Assembly (NCBI RefSeq): GCF_013376105.1
Contig: NZ_JAAMFM010000031.1
Coordinates: 1 to 50,587 of the forward strand
DNA from: Arthrobacter wenxiniae
GTDB lineage: Bacteria; Actinomycetota; Actinomycetes; Actinomycetales; Micrococcaceae
Length of the DNA: 50,587 nt
Direction of reading: 5' to 3'
The stretch's first letter is position 1; each line of letters begins with the position of its first letter. Both the position numbers and the translations under genes were made by a program. Of the stretch, positions 1 through 9,172 are shown in pieces. The notes beneath the pieces are model-generated. The model saw nothing but the letters and a program-made list of their open reading frames with translations, had not been told where the DNA came from and did not search any database.

Positions 1-55
1 TGAGTACCTCTACTGAAGACTGAATATTTATCCGGCAGCGAATTCTGACGGAGGA

Positions 56-81
56 CCGGGCACCCCTGTCTAGGTGCCCGG
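56..81. terminator. Hairpin after glyA, probable terminator
   Basis: A perfect 9-bp stem (CCGGGCACC / GGTGCCCGG) with an 8-nt loop begins 17 nt past the glyA stop codon. No clear T-run follows on either strand, which is common for actinobacterial terminators. It probably ends the gcvPTH-glyA transcript and may also serve a plus-strand gene that would end just before it. Confidence 0.5.
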
Positions 82-97
82 CGGGATTTCCTGCGGC

Positions 98-1414
98 TTA
101 GGAGAGATTAGCCACTGACGGGTAGAGCGGGTGCGCGTCGGCGAGTGCCTCCACACGGCGACGGAGCCCGGAAAGGTCCGCACCGGCGTCGGCCATCAGG
201 GCCTCGGCGATGATGTCGGCAACCTCAACGAAGGCGGCCTCACCGAAGCCGCGCGTTGCCAGCGCCGGCGTGCCGATGCGCAGGCCGGAGGTGACCATGG
301 GCGGGCGGGGATCGAACGGCACGGCGTTGCGGTTGACGGTGATGTCGATGGCCGCGAGCCGGTCCTCGGCTTCCTGGCCGTTGAGTTCGCAATGGCGCAA
401 GTCCACCAGGACCAGGTGGACGTCGGTGCCGCCGGAGATGACGGAGATCCCCTTGGCGGCGAGGTCGGGCTGGACCAGGCGGTCGGCCAGGATCCGGGAG
501 CCGAGAAGCACGCGCTCCTGGCGTTCCTTGAACTCGGGCGTTGCGGCGATCTTGAACGCCACGGCCTTGCCGGCAATGACGTGCTCAAGCGGCCCACCCT
601 GCTGTCCCGGGAACACGGCCGAGTTGATCTTCTTGGCGATGTCGGCGTCGTTGGAGAGGATGATGCCGCCGCGCGGACCGGCCAGGGTCTTGTGCGTGGT
701 GGAGGTGGTGACGTGCGCGTGCGGCACCGGCGAGGGGTGCAGCCCGGCCGCGACGAGCCCGGCGAAGTGGGCCATGTCCACCATGAGGTAGGCGCCCACC
801 AGGTCCGCGATGCGGCGGAACTCGGCAAAGTCGAGCTGGCGGGCGTAGGCGGACCAGCCGGCAACGATCAGCGCCGGCTTGTGTTCCAGGGCCAGGCGCT
901 CAACCTCGGCCATGTCCACCTGGTGCGTGTCCTCGCGGACCTGGTACGGGACCACGTTGTAGAGCCGGCCGGAGAAGTTGATGCGCATGCCGTGCGTGAG
1001 GTGTCCGCCGTGGGCCAGGTTCAGCCCCATGATGGTGTCGCCGGGCTTGATCAGGGCGTGCATGACGGAGGCGTTGGCCTGGGCGCCGGAGTGCGGCTGG
1101 ACGTTCGCGAACTCCGCGCCGAACAGGGCCTTGACCCGGTCGATGGCCAGCTGCTCAATGACATCCACGTGCTCGCAGCCACCGTAGTAGCGTTTCCCGG
1201 GGTAGCCTTCGGCGTACTTGTTGGTCAGCACGGAACCCTGTGCCTGCATGACGGCGGCCGCGGTGTGGTTCTCCGAGGCGATCATTTCCAGGCCGGTGCG
1301 CTGGCGGGTCAGCTCGGCGTCGATCTGGACGGCGATTTCGGGGTCCAGCGCGGACAGCGGGGCGTCCAGGCTCGGCGAGATCACCTGGACGTAGTCCACT
1401 CCGACGGCGCTCAC
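98..1414 (-). CDS. glyA: Serine hydroxymethyltransferase
   Basis: This PLP enzyme interconverts serine plus tetrahydrofolate with glycine plus 5,10-methylene-THF in the cytosol. At 438 aa it has normal full length. Visible signatures are the SENHTA segment near residue 48, [15 protein letters not shown] near 65-79 and the PLP-lysine motif [15 protein letters not shown] with K242. The GTG start at 1414 overlaps the gcvH stop by 4 bp (GTGA), so translation is likely coupled to gcvH. It is the last gene of the riboswitch-controlled gcvP-gcvT-gcvH-glyA operon, where the cleavage system supplies methylene-THF and glyA exchanges it with serine. Confidence 0.97.
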   Translation of the reverse strand: MSAVGVDYVQVISPSLDAPLSALDPEIAVQIDAELTRQRTGLEMIASENHTAAAVMQAQGSVLTNKYAEGYPGKRYYGGCEHVDVIEQLAIDRVKALFGAEFANVQPHSGAQANASVMHALIKPGDTIMGLNLAHGGHLTHGMRINFSGRLYNVVPYQVREDTHQVDMAEVERLALEHKPALIVAGWSAYARQLDFAEFRRIADLVGAYLMVDMAHFAGLVAAGLHPSPVPHAHVTTSTTHKTLAGPRGGIILSNDADIAKKINSAVFPGQQGGPLEHVIAGKAVAFKIAATPEFKERQERVLLGSRILADRLVQPDLAAKGISVISGGTDVHLVLVDLRHCELNGQEAEDRLAAIDITVNRNAVPFDPRPPMVTSGLRIGTPALATRGFGEAAFVEVADIIAEALMADAGADLSGLRRRVEALADAHPLYPSVANLS

Positions 1415-1794
1415 AGCTCGCCGCCGTTGGCTGCGGCGTACTCGGCCGCGGTCAGCAGCGGGCCCTCGGATTCCACGGCAACCTTGAACAACCAGCCGGC
1501 ACCGTAGGGATCGGAGTTGATCACGGCGGGGTCGTCGACGGCGGCGGTGTTGACCTCGGTGACCTCGCCCGTGACGGGGGCGTACAGGTCTGAGACGGAT
1601 TTGGTGGACTCGATCTCTCCGCAGGGTTCGCCGGCGGTGACGGTGGCGCCGACCTCGGGCAGGTCCACGTACACGATGTCGCCCAGCGCGTCGGCGGCGA
1701 CGGCCGAGACGCCGATCGTGGACGGGCTGGAACCATCAGTGGAGATCCACTCATGCTCGGCGGAATACTGCAGTTCGGGAGCTACTTTGCTCAT
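1411..1794 (-). CDS. gcvH: Glycine cleavage system H protein
   Basis: A 127-aa lipoyl carrier that shuttles the aminomethyl group between the P, T and L proteins. The fold is recognisable from HEWIS near residue 14, [12 protein letters not shown] near 38-49 and the lipoylation motif ESTKSVSDL with K65. It starts at ATG 1794, 53 nt after gcvT, with a GAAAGG-like ribosome site, and its stop overlaps the GTG of glyA. No lipoate attachment genes are present in the window. Confidence 0.97.
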   Translation of the reverse strand: MSKVAPELQYSAEHEWISTDGSSPSTIGVSAVAADALGDIVYVDLPEVGATVTAGEPCGEIESTKSVSDLYAPVTGEVTEVNTAAVDDPAVINSDPYGAGWLFKVAVESEGPLLTAAEYAAANGGEL

Positions 1795-1847
1795 GGGGTA
1801 AACCTTTCAGTTGGTCTGGTGAAAGCTTCAGGCATGGAGGCCGGAGA

Positions 1848-2981
1848 CTACTTTTGGCGCCTGTAGAACGGAAGTGCGACGACCTCGAAGGGCTCGGCCT
1901 TGCCGCGGAGGTCGACGTCGAGCAGGGTGCCCGGTTCGGCGTGGGCGACGTCGACGTAGGCCAGTGCGACCGGGTAGCCCAGGGTGGGGCTGGGCTGGCC
2001 GGAGGTGACTTCACCAATCACGACGCCGTCCTTCAGGACCGGGTAGTGGCCGCGCGCGGCCCGGCGGCCAACGCCCTTCAGGCCCACGAGCTTGCGCCCC
2101 GTGGTGGTGCCTTCGCCGGATTCCTTGATGGCGGCGAGGGCGGCCCTGCCCACGAAGTCGCTTTCCTTGGCCAGCGACACCACGGGTCCCAGTCCGGCGG
2201 CGTAGGGGTGGCCGTCCAGGGAGAGTTCGTTGCCGTACAGCGGCATGCCGGCCTCCAGGCGCAGCGAATCTCGGGCGGCAAGCCCGGCCGGAATCAGTCC
2301 ATGGGCTGTGCCGCTTGCCAGCAGCGCCTGCCAGAGGGCTGGCGCGTCGGCGTTGGGCAGGTAGATCTCGAAGCCGTCCTCGCCGGTGTAGCCGGTGCGT
2401 GCCAGCAGCAGTTCATGGACAGTGCCGCCGACGGTGATGCCTACCTCAACGGCAGCGTAGTACTTCAGCTCTTTCACCAGCGGGTGCTGCCCGGCCGGCA
2501 CGAGCGTCAGGAGAATGGCTTCCGCGTTGGGGCCCTGGACGGCGATCAGGGAAGTCTCGCCGGAGACGTCCTGGACCCGGACGTCAAAGCCGGCGGCGCG
2601 TTCGGCCAGAAGTGCTGCCACGGTGGCGGCGTTGCCGGCGTTGGGCACCACCAGGTATTTGTCGTCGCTGCGGCGGTAGGAGATGAGGTCGTCGATGATG
2701 CCGCCGTCGGCGTTGCAGATCAGCGAGTACTTGGCCTTGCCCACGGCCACGGCGGACAGTTTTCCGGCCAGGGCGTAGTCCAGGAACGCTGCGGCGTCGG
2801 GGCCGCTGACCCAGACCTCGCCCATGTGGGAGAGGTCGAAGAGGCCGGCGGCATTGCGGACGGCGTGGTGCTCGGCCAGTTCCGAGGAGTATTTCAGCGG
2901 CATCTGCCAGCCACCGAAGTCGGTGAAGGAGGCGCCGGCTTTTTGGTGTTCGCCGTAAAGGGCTGTGTGGTTCTCAGTCAT
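1848..2981 (-). CDS. gcvT: Aminomethyltransferase (glycine cleavage T protein)
   Basis: 377 aa, normal for the family. It transfers the methylene group from aminomethyl-lipoyl-GcvH to tetrahydrofolate and releases ammonia. Signatures include the N-terminal FDLSHMGEVWVSGPDA, GGIIDDLISYR (containing the conserved acidic pair of the T-protein active site) and RTGYTGEDGFEIY. An AAAGGA ribosome site precedes ATG 2981. The gene lies 18 nt after gcvP and 53 nt before gcvH. Confidence 0.97.
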   Translation of the reverse strand: MTENHTALYGEHQKAGASFTDFGGWQMPLKYSSELAEHHAVRNAAGLFDLSHMGEVWVSGPDAAAFLDYALAGKLSAVAVGKAKYSLICNADGGIIDDLISYRRSDDKYLVVPNAGNAATVAALLAERAAGFDVRVQDVSGETSLIAVQGPNAEAILLTLVPAGQHPLVKELKYYAAVEVGITVGGTVHELLLARTGYTGEDGFEIYLPNADAPALWQALLASGTAHGLIPAGLAARDSLRLEAGMPLYGNELSLDGHPYAAGLGPVVSLAKESDFVGRAALAAIKESGEGTTTGRKLVGLKGVGRRAARGHYPVLKDGVVIGEVTSGQPSPTLGYPVALAYVDVAHAEPGTLLDVDLRGKAEPFEVVALPFYRRQK

Positions 2982-2999
2982 GGGGATTCCTTTGCGGTG

Positions 3000-5882
3000 T
3001 CAGTTTTCGAAGTCTTCGATCGGGGGGCAGGAGCAGACCAGATTCCGGTCCCCCGCCGCCCCGTCAATGCGTCCCACGGGCGGGAAGTACTTGTCCTGGC
3101 GCAGACTGGCCACCGGGAAGACGGCCTGTTCGCGCGGGTAGCCGCGCTCCCAGCTGGAATCGACGACGACGGCGGCCGTGTGCGGCGCGTTCCGCAGCGG
3201 GCTGTCCGCCAGGGTGAAGTCGCCCGCGGCGACCTGGTCGATTTCGTGGCGGATGCTGACCATGGCCGTGATGAACCGGTTGATCTCGTCCAGGTCCTCG
3301 GACTCGGTGGGCTCCACCATGAGCGTGCCGGCCACCGGGAAGGACAGCGTGGGGGCGTGGAAGCCGTAGTCGATCAGGCGCTTGGCCACGTCCTCGGCGG
3401 TGACGCCGGTCTTGGCCGTCAGCTCGCGCAGGTCCAGGATGCACTCGTGGGCCACCAGGTCCCCGACGCCCGTGTACAGGACCGGGAAGTGCTCGTTGAG
3501 CTCGGAGGCGATGTAGTTCGCGGCCAGCAGCGCGGACTTCGTGGCCTCGGTCAGCCCCTGCCCGCCCATCAGCTTGACGTAGGCCCAGGAAATCGGCAGC
3601 ACGCCGGCGGAGCCAAAGCGTGAGGCGGAGATCGGCGCCCCGGTGGCCGGTTCCCCGGCCGTCTCGACCAGCGGCGCGTTCGCGTCGCCTGGCATGAAGG
3701 GGGCCAGGTGGGCCTTGGCCGCAACGGGGCCGACGCCGGGTCCGCCGCCGCCGTGCGGGATGCAAAACGTCTTGTGCAGGTTCAGGTGGGAGACGTCGCC
3801 GCCGAACTTGCCGGGCTGGGCGAGGCCCACCAGTGCGTTCAGGTTGGCGCCGTCAACGTAGACCTGTCCCCCGGCGGCGTGGACGGCGTCGCAGACCTCG
3901 CGAACGTCCGCATCGTAGACGCCGTGCGTGGACGGGTAGGTGATCATGATGGCCGCCAGCTGGTCCCTGTGGGTTTCAATCTTGGACTGCAGGTCCGCGC
4001 TGTCAATGGCACCGTCGGGGGCGGTGGCCACGACGACCACCTTCATGCCGGCCAGGACGGCGGAGGCGGCGTTGGTGCCATGCGCGGACTGTGGGATCAG
4101 GCAGATGGTGCGCTGGCCGTCGCCGCGGGAGCGGTGGTAGCCGCGGATGGCCAGGAGGCCTGCGAGCTCGCCCTGGGAACCGGCGTTGGGCTGGAGGGAG
4201 ACCTGGTCGTAGCCGGTGATCTCACAGAGGTCCGCTTCCAGGCCCGCGATGAGTTCGCGCCAGCCACTGGTCTGGGAATCCGGGGCAAAGGGGTGGATGG
4301 AGGCGAACCCGGGCCAGGACATCGCTTCCATCTCGGCGGTGGCGTTGAGCTTCATGGTGCAAGAGCCCAGCGGGATCATGGTCCGGTCCAACGCCAGGTC
4401 GCGGTCGCTGAGGCGGCGGATGTAGCGCAGGAGCTGCGTTTCGGAGCGGTGCGTGTTGAACACGGGGTGGGTCAGGAAGTCCGAGGTGCGCCCGGTGTCC
4501 GCGGCGAGGGCAAAGGTTGCCCCTGCTCCGTGCTCGGTGCCGTCGCCCGCCGGTGCGGCACCAAACACGGCGGCAACGCGGGCGGTGATGTCCGCCGTCG
4601 TGGTTTCATCAAAGGAGATGCCCACGTGGTCGGCGTCGATGGGGCGCAGGTTGATGCCGTCCCGTTCGGCCAGTGCCACGATGGCGCCGGCGCGTCCGGG
4701 AACGCGCACCGTGAGGGTGTCAAAGAAGGAGCCGTGGAGCACTTCGACGCCGGAGGCCGCCAGTCCCGCGGCGAGCGTGCGGGCGTGGCTGTGGATCGTT
4801 TCGGCGATCGCCTTCAGCCCCTCGGGGCCGTGGTAGACGGCGTACATGGAGGCGACGATGGCGAGCAGTGCCTGGGCGGTGCAGATGTTGGAGGTGGCCT
4901 TTTCGCGGCGGATGTGCTGCTCGCGGGTTTGCAGTGCCAGCCGGTAGGCGGGAAGGCCGGTGTTGTCGGCGGAGACGCCCACGATGCGGCCTGGGAGTGT
5001 GCGTTCCATCCCGTTGCGGACGGCCATGTAGGCGGCGTGCGGGCCGCCGAAGAACAGCGGTACGCCGAAGCGCTGGGCCGTGCCGACGGCGATGTCCGCG
5101 CCCTGCTCGCCGGGAGGTGTGATCAGCGTCAGTGCCAGCAGGTCCGCGGCCACCGTAACGAGGGCGCCGCGTTCCTTGGCCGCGGCAATGACCGGTGCGT
5201 GGTTGAAGACCCGGCCCGAAACGCCGGGCTGCTGCAGGACGACGCCGTTGATCGCGCCGTCCGGCAGGCCCAGGGACAGGTCCGCGATTTCCACCTCGAA
5301 GCCCAGGGCCTCGGCCCGGCCCAGGACGATGGCGATGGTCTGCGGCAGGAGGTCCGCATCGAGCACCGTTTTTCCGTCCGAGGCGCCCTTGGACTTGTTG
5401 GCCCTGCGCATGAGGAGGACGGCCTCGGCCACGGCCGTGGCTTCGTCGAGCAGCGAGGCGTTGGCGACGGGCAGTCCGGTAAGGTCGCTGACCATGGTTT
5501 GGAAGTTCAGCAACGCCTCGAGGCGGCCCTGGGAGATTTCCGGCTGGTACGGCGTGTAGGCGGTGTACCAGGCCGGTGCCTCCAGGATGTTGCGGCGGAT
5601 CACGGCAGGCGTCACGGTGTCGTAGTAGCCCTGCCCGATCAGCTGGACGGCCGTCTTGTTCCTCGCGGCAAGTGCGCGAAGTTCGGCCAGCACCTCCACT
5701 TCGCTGAGCGGCGCCTGCAGCACCAGCGGCGTCCCCTGGCGGATGGAGTCGGGGACTGCGGTGTCGACCAGGGAGTCGACGCTGTCGTAGCCGATGGCCT
5801 TGAGCATGGAGTCGATGTCGGCCTGCCGGCGGGCACCGATGTGCCGGTCGGCAAACACGGTTGGGTTGGATTGAATCGTCAT
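3000..5882 (-). CDS. gcvP: Glycine dehydrogenase (decarboxylating), P protein
   Basis: 960-aa single-chain P protein: PLP-dependent decarboxylation of glycine and transfer of the aminomethyl group to lipoyl-GcvH. The PLP lysine lies in [18 protein letters not shown] (K704 from this start). The two halves of the protein resemble the alpha/beta subunits of two-chain P proteins. I chose ATG 5882 ([14 protein letters not shown]) because GGAG sits just upstream and because longer in-frame reading runs back into the riboswitch. The first codons and ribosome site closely resemble those of cycA, which has a second copy of the same leader. Confidence 0.96.
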   Translation of the reverse strand: MTIQSNPTVFADRHIGARRQADIDSMLKAIGYDSVDSLVDTAVPDSIRQGTPLVLQAPLSEVEVLAELRALAARNKTAVQLIGQGYYDTVTPAVIRRNILEAPAWYTAYTPYQPEISQGRLEALLNFQTMVSDLTGLPVANASLLDEATAVAEAVLLMRRANKSKGASDGKTVLDADLLPQTIAIVLGRAEALGFEVEIADLSLGLPDGAINGVVLQQPGVSGRVFNHAPVIAAAKERGALVTVAADLLALTLITPPGEQGADIAVGTAQRFGVPLFFGGPHAAYMAVRNGMERTLPGRIVGVSADNTGLPAYRLALQTREQHIRREKATSNICTAQALLAIVASMYAVYHGPEGLKAIAETIHSHARTLAAGLAASGVEVLHGSFFDTLTVRVPGRAGAIVALAERDGINLRPIDADHVGISFDETTTADITARVAAVFGAAPAGDGTEHGAGATFALAADTGRTSDFLTHPVFNTHRSETQLLRYIRRLSDRDLALDRTMIPLGSCTMKLNATAEMEAMSWPGFASIHPFAPDSQTSGWRELIAGLEADLCEITGYDQVSLQPNAGSQGELAGLLAIRGYHRSRGDGQRTICLIPQSAHGTNAASAVLAGMKVVVVATAPDGAIDSADLQSKIETHRDQLAAIMITYPSTHGVYDADVREVCDAVHAAGGQVYVDGANLNALVGLAQPGKFGGDVSHLNLHKTFCIPHGGGGPGVGPVAAKAHLAPFMPGDANAPLVETAGEPATGAPISASRFGSAGVLPISWAYVKLMGGQGLTEATKSALLAANYIASELNEHFPVLYTGVGDLVAHECILDLRELTAKTGVTAEDVAKRLIDYGFHAPTLSFPVAGTLMVEPTESEDLDEINRFITAMVSIRHEIDQVAAGDFTLADSPLRNAPHTAAVVVDSSWERGYPREQAVFPVASLRQDKYFPPVGRIDGAAGDRNLVCSCPPIEDFEN

Positions 5883-5930
5883 GAGGAACTCCAAGGTACG
5901 GCCGTCCCCGTTGGGGCCCGGCATGGGTTT

Positions 5931-6126
5931 GGGTTCCTCCCCGCTCTGTCTTGGACCTGAGAGATTCCGTAGGACTTGTCCGTCCACTTGCACCGTCGGT
6001 GAGCCGGGCTTTCGCCAAGCTGCTTTCCAGAGTTGCCTCGCCGTGGCGGTACGTGGGCCTGAGAGATTCCTGGGGAGGATTTGCTCCTACGGCGCCGCCA
6101 AAAAAGTTGGGAGGACTCTCCCGCCA
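5931..6126 (-). ncRNA. Tandem glycine riboswitch (gcvT leader), copy 1
   Basis: On the minus strand the leader carries the two-aptamer glycine riboswitch hallmarks: GGCGGGAGAG at the 5' side, CCGTAGGAGCAAATCCTCCC, GGAATCTCTCAGGCCC closing aptamer 1, CTCTGGAAAGCAG in the linker, CACCGACGGTGCAAG in aptamer 2, and GGAATCTCTCAGGTCC followed by AGACAGAGCGGGGAGG. A small CCCC-AAC-GGGG hairpin lies between the aptamers and the ribosome site and may belong to the expression platform. Glycine binding typically turns such operons on. It is closely similar to the copy at 7371-7575. Confidence 0.95.
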
Positions 6127-6167
6127 CGATTCGAAAGGCATATGAAGTTGTGGGTGATTCGCAGCAC

Positions 6168-6196
6168 ACGTTACACGAAGGATCGGCCTGCGGCAA
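6168..6196 (-). promoter_or_regulatory. Promoter of gcvPTH-glyA
   Basis: On the minus strand TTGCCG (6191-6196) is followed after 17 nt by TAACGT (6168-6173). The cycA leader has TTGCGC-17 nt-TACTGT at exactly the same distance from a shared GTGTG, which supports both assignments. A CRP-like half-palindromic site, TGTGC-N6-TCACC, overlaps the likely start of transcription (6153-6168). Confidence 0.5.
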
Positions 6197-6217
6197 AGCG
6201 GGCGGGTCTCGCCGGGA

Positions 6218-6439
6218 TCATCGACCCGCGCACCCGCGGTGCCCCTGCTTGGCGTTGCCGTCCTCGCGGTCCGCGGCCTGTCCCCGGAGTTCCTCTTCCA
6301 GTGTGTCGGGACGGTCACGGACAAATCGGTCGATGGCGGCCGACAACGTCGCGTCCGGGTGCAACCCGCGCAGGTTTTCGACAAAGAGGTCTTCGGCCTG
6401 CCGGGGCGTCGCCGGGCGGCGATGTGAATCGGACACCAA
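6218..6439 (-). CDS. Small hypothetical protein
   Basis: About 72-73 aa starting at TTG 6439 or, more likely, GTG 6436, with GGGAG upstream. The middle (RQAEDLFVENLRGLHPDATLSA... DTLEEELRGQ) looks like amphipathic helices and has coding character unlike the overlapping frames. It follows the frameshifted gene at 6471-7194 by about 30 nt on the same strand, so the two may be co-transcribed. I do not recognise a family. Confidence 0.35.
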   Translation of the reverse strand: MVSDSHRRPATPRQAEDLFVENLRGLHPDATLSAAIDRFVRDRPDTLEEELRGQAADREDGNAKQGHRGCAGR

Positions 6440-6470
6440 CTATCCCGCTCCCTGTCGTTGGCATGACGTG

Positions 6471-7194
6471 TCACCACGGCCGCCAACCTGAGGTTTCGCG
6501 GGCAATTTTGCCAGCAGCGAAGATCAGGAGCAATGCCGCCAAAACGTGATGTCGGTTATAAGTTGAGTCCGCCTCCAGCATGTCGCGCAGCATTCCGGCG
6601 CACGCCGTGGCAATGCGGATGACCATCGGCGAGTCGAGCCGGCAGGGCTCCCGTTCGTCACCGGAAATGTAAGGCAAGTCCACCGCGAAAACGCCCTTGG
6701 CCGTCGCTGACGATGGGGACCGCCAGCCCTTCGGAGTATTTGCGGGCCACTTTGCGGAATTCGTCGTAGGAGAATCCCCTTCCCGCCGCCTCCGGCAGTG
6801 ACGCATGGGCCTCCCACGGTACGTTTTCCGGACGCTTCCAGGCGGCAGCAACCTCGCGCCAGTCGAAGTGCCGCGGCGCGACGTCCCGCATTGCCTGGCC
6901 AACAACCCCCTTGCGGTCCGACCACTGGATGCCGGAGCCCTGCGGGTGCTCATTCAGGCGGTACCGGACGACGCGCCGCAGGCGCCGGTGCCGGAACGGC
7001 CACAGGCGCCGGCGGACGGTGTAGACGCAGCCGCCGATTTCCGTCAGGTCGATGTGGGTGACATCGCTGATGGATTTCAGGGATGCCAGGACCGCCTTCT
7101 CCAGCTGGCGTTGGTGTTGTTGCTGGCGCGGGAGCCGGTTGAGTCTGGCGGCGCCGCGAACACTTTGCACGAAAACCACCAGGCCGGCGGCCAC
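6471..7194 (-). pseudogene. Frameshifted membrane-anchored GAF-like protein
   Basis: Starts at GTG 7194 with a short hydrophobic stretch (AAGLVVFVQSV) that looks like an N-terminal anchor, then a long helical linker and a segment (GLAVPIVSDGQG ... VFAVDL) resembling the core strands of a GAF domain. The reading frame is lost near 6690-6700 at GGGCGTTTTC: removing one C would join GLAVPIVSDGQG to VFAVDLPYISGDE, and the second frame runs to the stop at 6471. The joined product would be about 240 aa. One base is responsible, so either a recent mutation or a sequencing error is possible. The GAF reading is tentative. Confidence 0.5.
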
Positions 7195-7297
7195 AACGAT
7201 CCAAAACTAGACGGTGGGATTGGGCGCGATCATCCCCCCGGCGGCCTGGCCACGGCAGCGGTTTGCTTGCAGTCGCGAGTGACCGCCGCCACTCGGT

Positions 7298-7326
7298 TTG
7301 CGCCCGGACGCCCGTTGCATTACTGT
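7298..7326 (+). promoter_or_regulatory. Promoter of cycA
   Basis: TTGCGC (7298-7303), 17-nt spacer, TACTGT (7321-7326). The position of both boxes relative to the following GTGTG is identical to the gcvP promoter. Confidence 0.5.
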
Positions 7327-7341
7327 GTGACTCGCGTCACC
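7326..7341. promoter_or_regulatory. CRP/GlxR-like palindrome at the cycA start site
   Basis: TGTGA-CTCGCG-TCACC matches the TGTGA-N6-TCACA form of CRP/GlxR sites at nine of ten outer positions. It lies directly after the predicted -10 box, where a bound protein would be expected to hinder transcription. The equivalent place before gcvP has the weaker TGTGC-N6-TCACC. The assignment rests on pattern only. Confidence 0.3.
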
Positions 7342-7370
7342 GAAAGAAAAGAAGCATGTGCCCATGATCC

Positions 7371-7575
7371 GCGGCGGGAGAGTCCTGCCGGTACGTCCTG
7401 GCAGGCGCCGTAGGAGCAAACCCTCCCCGGGAATCTCTCAGGCCCACGTACCGCCGCGGCAAGGCAACTCTGGAAAGCAGCCGAAGGAAACCAGGCTCAC
7501 CGAAGGTGCAAGCGCACCCTTGTTCTCAAGGATGCGCGGAAACTCTCAGGTCCCAGACAGAGCGGGGAGGAACCC
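7371..7575 (+). ncRNA. Tandem glycine riboswitch, copy 2 (cycA leader)
   Basis: Same two-aptamer architecture as the gcvP leader: GGCGGGAGAG, CCGTAGGAGCAAACCCTCCC, GGAATCTCTCAGGCCC, CTCTGGAAAGCAG, CACCGAAGGTGCAAG, GGAAACTCTCAGGTCC and AGACAGAGCGGGGAGG. Aptamer 2 carries a longer variable arm here (about 7516-7538). The riboswitch ends about 40 nt before the cycA ribosome site, so glycine is predicted to control uptake as well as cleavage. Confidence 0.95.
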
Positions 7576-7616
7576 AATTAAGCGTGGCCGCGGCCACCTG
7601 AACGATGGAGTTCCCT

Positions 7617-9059
7617 GTGACGATTCACCGTCCCCAGTCAGTCCAAGATGCACCGCCCCGGCTTGAGCGCCAGCTGAGCAACCGGCACATCCAGCTGATC
7701 GCCATTGGCGGGGCCATCGGCACCGGCTTGTTCATGGGCTCCGGGAAGACCATCTCCGCTGCCGGGCCTTCGGTCATCTTTGTCTACATGATCATCGGCT
7801 TCATGCTGTTCTTCGTCATGCGCGCCATGGGCGAACTCCTGCTCAGCAACCTGCACTACAAGTCATTCAGCGACTTCGCCGCGGACCTTTTGGGCCCGTG
7901 GGCCGGTTTCTTCACGGGCTGGACCTACTGGTTCTGCTGGGTGATCACCGGCATCGCCGACGTCATTGCCATCGCCGGATATTCCCAAGAACTGTGGCCC
8001 GGACTTCCCTTGTGGATCCCCGGGCTGGTCACGATCGGCATCCTCCTGGTGCTGAACCTGACAACAGTCAAGGCCTTTGGCGAGACGGAATTCTGGTTTG
8101 CCCTGATCAAGATCGTGGCCATCGCCGCCTTGATCATCGTGGGCCTGTTCATGATCTTCGGCGGGTTCCGCTCCAACGCAGGCGCTGCGAGCTTCACCAA
8201 CCTCTGGAGCCACGGCGGCTTCTTCCCACACGAGTTCATGGGATTTGTGGCGGGTTTCCAGATTGCCGTGTTTGCCTTTGTGGGAATCGAGCTGGTGGGC
8301 ACCACGGCGGCCGAGGCGAAGGACCCGGAGAAAAACCTCCCCAAGGCCATCAACTCCATCCCGGTGCGCGTGCTCCTGTTCTACGTTGGCGCCCTGATCA
8401 TCCTGATGTCCGTGATCCCCTGGACGCAGTTTACCGCCGGCCACAGCCCGTTCATCGCCATGTTTTCCCTGGCCGGCCTGGGCGCCGCGGCCACTGTGGT
8501 TAACCTCGTCGTGCTGACCTCCGCCATGTCCTCGGCCAACTCGGGCATCTACTCCACCTCGCGCATGGTGTACGGCCTCGCCCAGGAGGGGGACGCCCCC
8601 AAGGTGTTTGGCCGGCTCTCCGGCCGCAAGGTTCCCAGCAACGCCCTGTTCCTCTCCTGCGTCCTGCTGCTCTCCGGCGTCGTGCTGATGTATGCCGGAC
8701 AGGACATTGGCAAGGCCTTTGAAATGGTGACCACGGTGTCCGCAGTGTGCTTTGTTTTCGTCTGGTCGATCATCCTGGCCAGCTACATCGCCTTCCGGCG
8801 CCGCCGGCCGGAGCTGCACAACGCATCCGCGTTCAAGATGCCCGGCGGCATTCCCATGGTGCTGGTGGTCTTTGCGTTCTTCGCCTTTGTCCTCTGGGCG
8901 CTGACCACCCAGACCGACACCCTGGAGGCCCTGCTGGTCACACCGATCTGGTTCATCGCCCTCGGCGTCGTGTGGCTCTTCCTGCGGCGCCGCCCGACCC
9001 ACGTGGCACGCTACGCGACGTTCCGCGGCGAGCTCAAGTCGGAACGCGGCGTGAACTAA
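7617..9059 (+). CDS. cycA: CycA-type D-serine/D-alanine/glycine permease
   Basis: 480 aa, APC-superfamily proton symporter of the inner membrane with about 12 hydrophobic segments. It carries the family N-terminal signature (LSNRHIQLIAIGGAIGTGLF), FVGIELVGTTAAEAKDPEK and LTSAMSSANSGIYSTSRM, which match CycA closely. I prefer GTG 7617 (MTIHRPQS) over ATG 7605 because GGAG lies 7 nt upstream and because gcvP has the same arrangement (GGAGTTCC, start, then ACGATTCA). The glycine riboswitch in front supports glycine as a physiological substrate. Confidence 0.93.
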   Translation: MTIHRPQSVQDAPPRLERQLSNRHIQLIAIGGAIGTGLFMGSGKTISAAGPSVIFVYMIIGFMLFFVMRAMGELLLSNLHYKSFSDFAADLLGPWAGFFTGWTYWFCWVITGIADVIAIAGYSQELWPGLPLWIPGLVTIGILLVLNLTTVKAFGETEFWFALIKIVAIAALIIVGLFMIFGGFRSNAGAASFTNLWSHGGFFPHEFMGFVAGFQIAVFAFVGIELVGTTAAEAKDPEKNLPKAINSIPVRVLLFYVGALIILMSVIPWTQFTAGHSPFIAMFSLAGLGAAATVVNLVVLTSAMSSANSGIYSTSRMVYGLAQEGDAPKVFGRLSGRKVPSNALFLSCVLLLSGVVLMYAGQDIGKAFEMVTTVSAVCFVFVWSIILASYIAFRRRRPELHNASAFKMPGGIPMVLVVFAFFAFVLWALTTQTDTLEALLVTPIWFIALGVVWLFLRRRPTHVARYATFRGELKSERGVN

Positions 9060-9172
9060 AACGCACCCCCGCCGTGGTGCCGGTGCCGACGGCCAGCGCG
9101 GCACTCAGGGCTGCGGCTTGACCCCGCCCTCGCGCACGGGCGGCCCCCAGGTCCGCTCCCCGGCCGGACAGC

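Noticed and set aside
1-23. C-terminal tail of a plus-strand gene (STSTED, stop at 21-23)
   Set aside because: Seven codons are too few to support a gene call.
3708-5960. A 750-residue plus-strand open frame across gcvP, and similar long frames at 131-1507 and 1854-3623
   Set aside because: They are the antisense shadows of gcvP, glyA and gcvT, a common effect of high GC. Composition is Gly/Val/His-rich without domains, and the minus-strand genes are unmistakable.
5883-5993. A 37-residue N-terminal extension of gcvP
   Set aside because: It would translate aptamer 2 of the riboswitch. ATG 5882 has its own ribosome site and the normal family N-terminus.
4720-6486. A 588-residue minus-strand frame overlapping gcvP and the riboswitch
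   Set aside because: It is Arg/Pro-rich, runs through the riboswitch and shares sequence with gcvP in the wrong frame.
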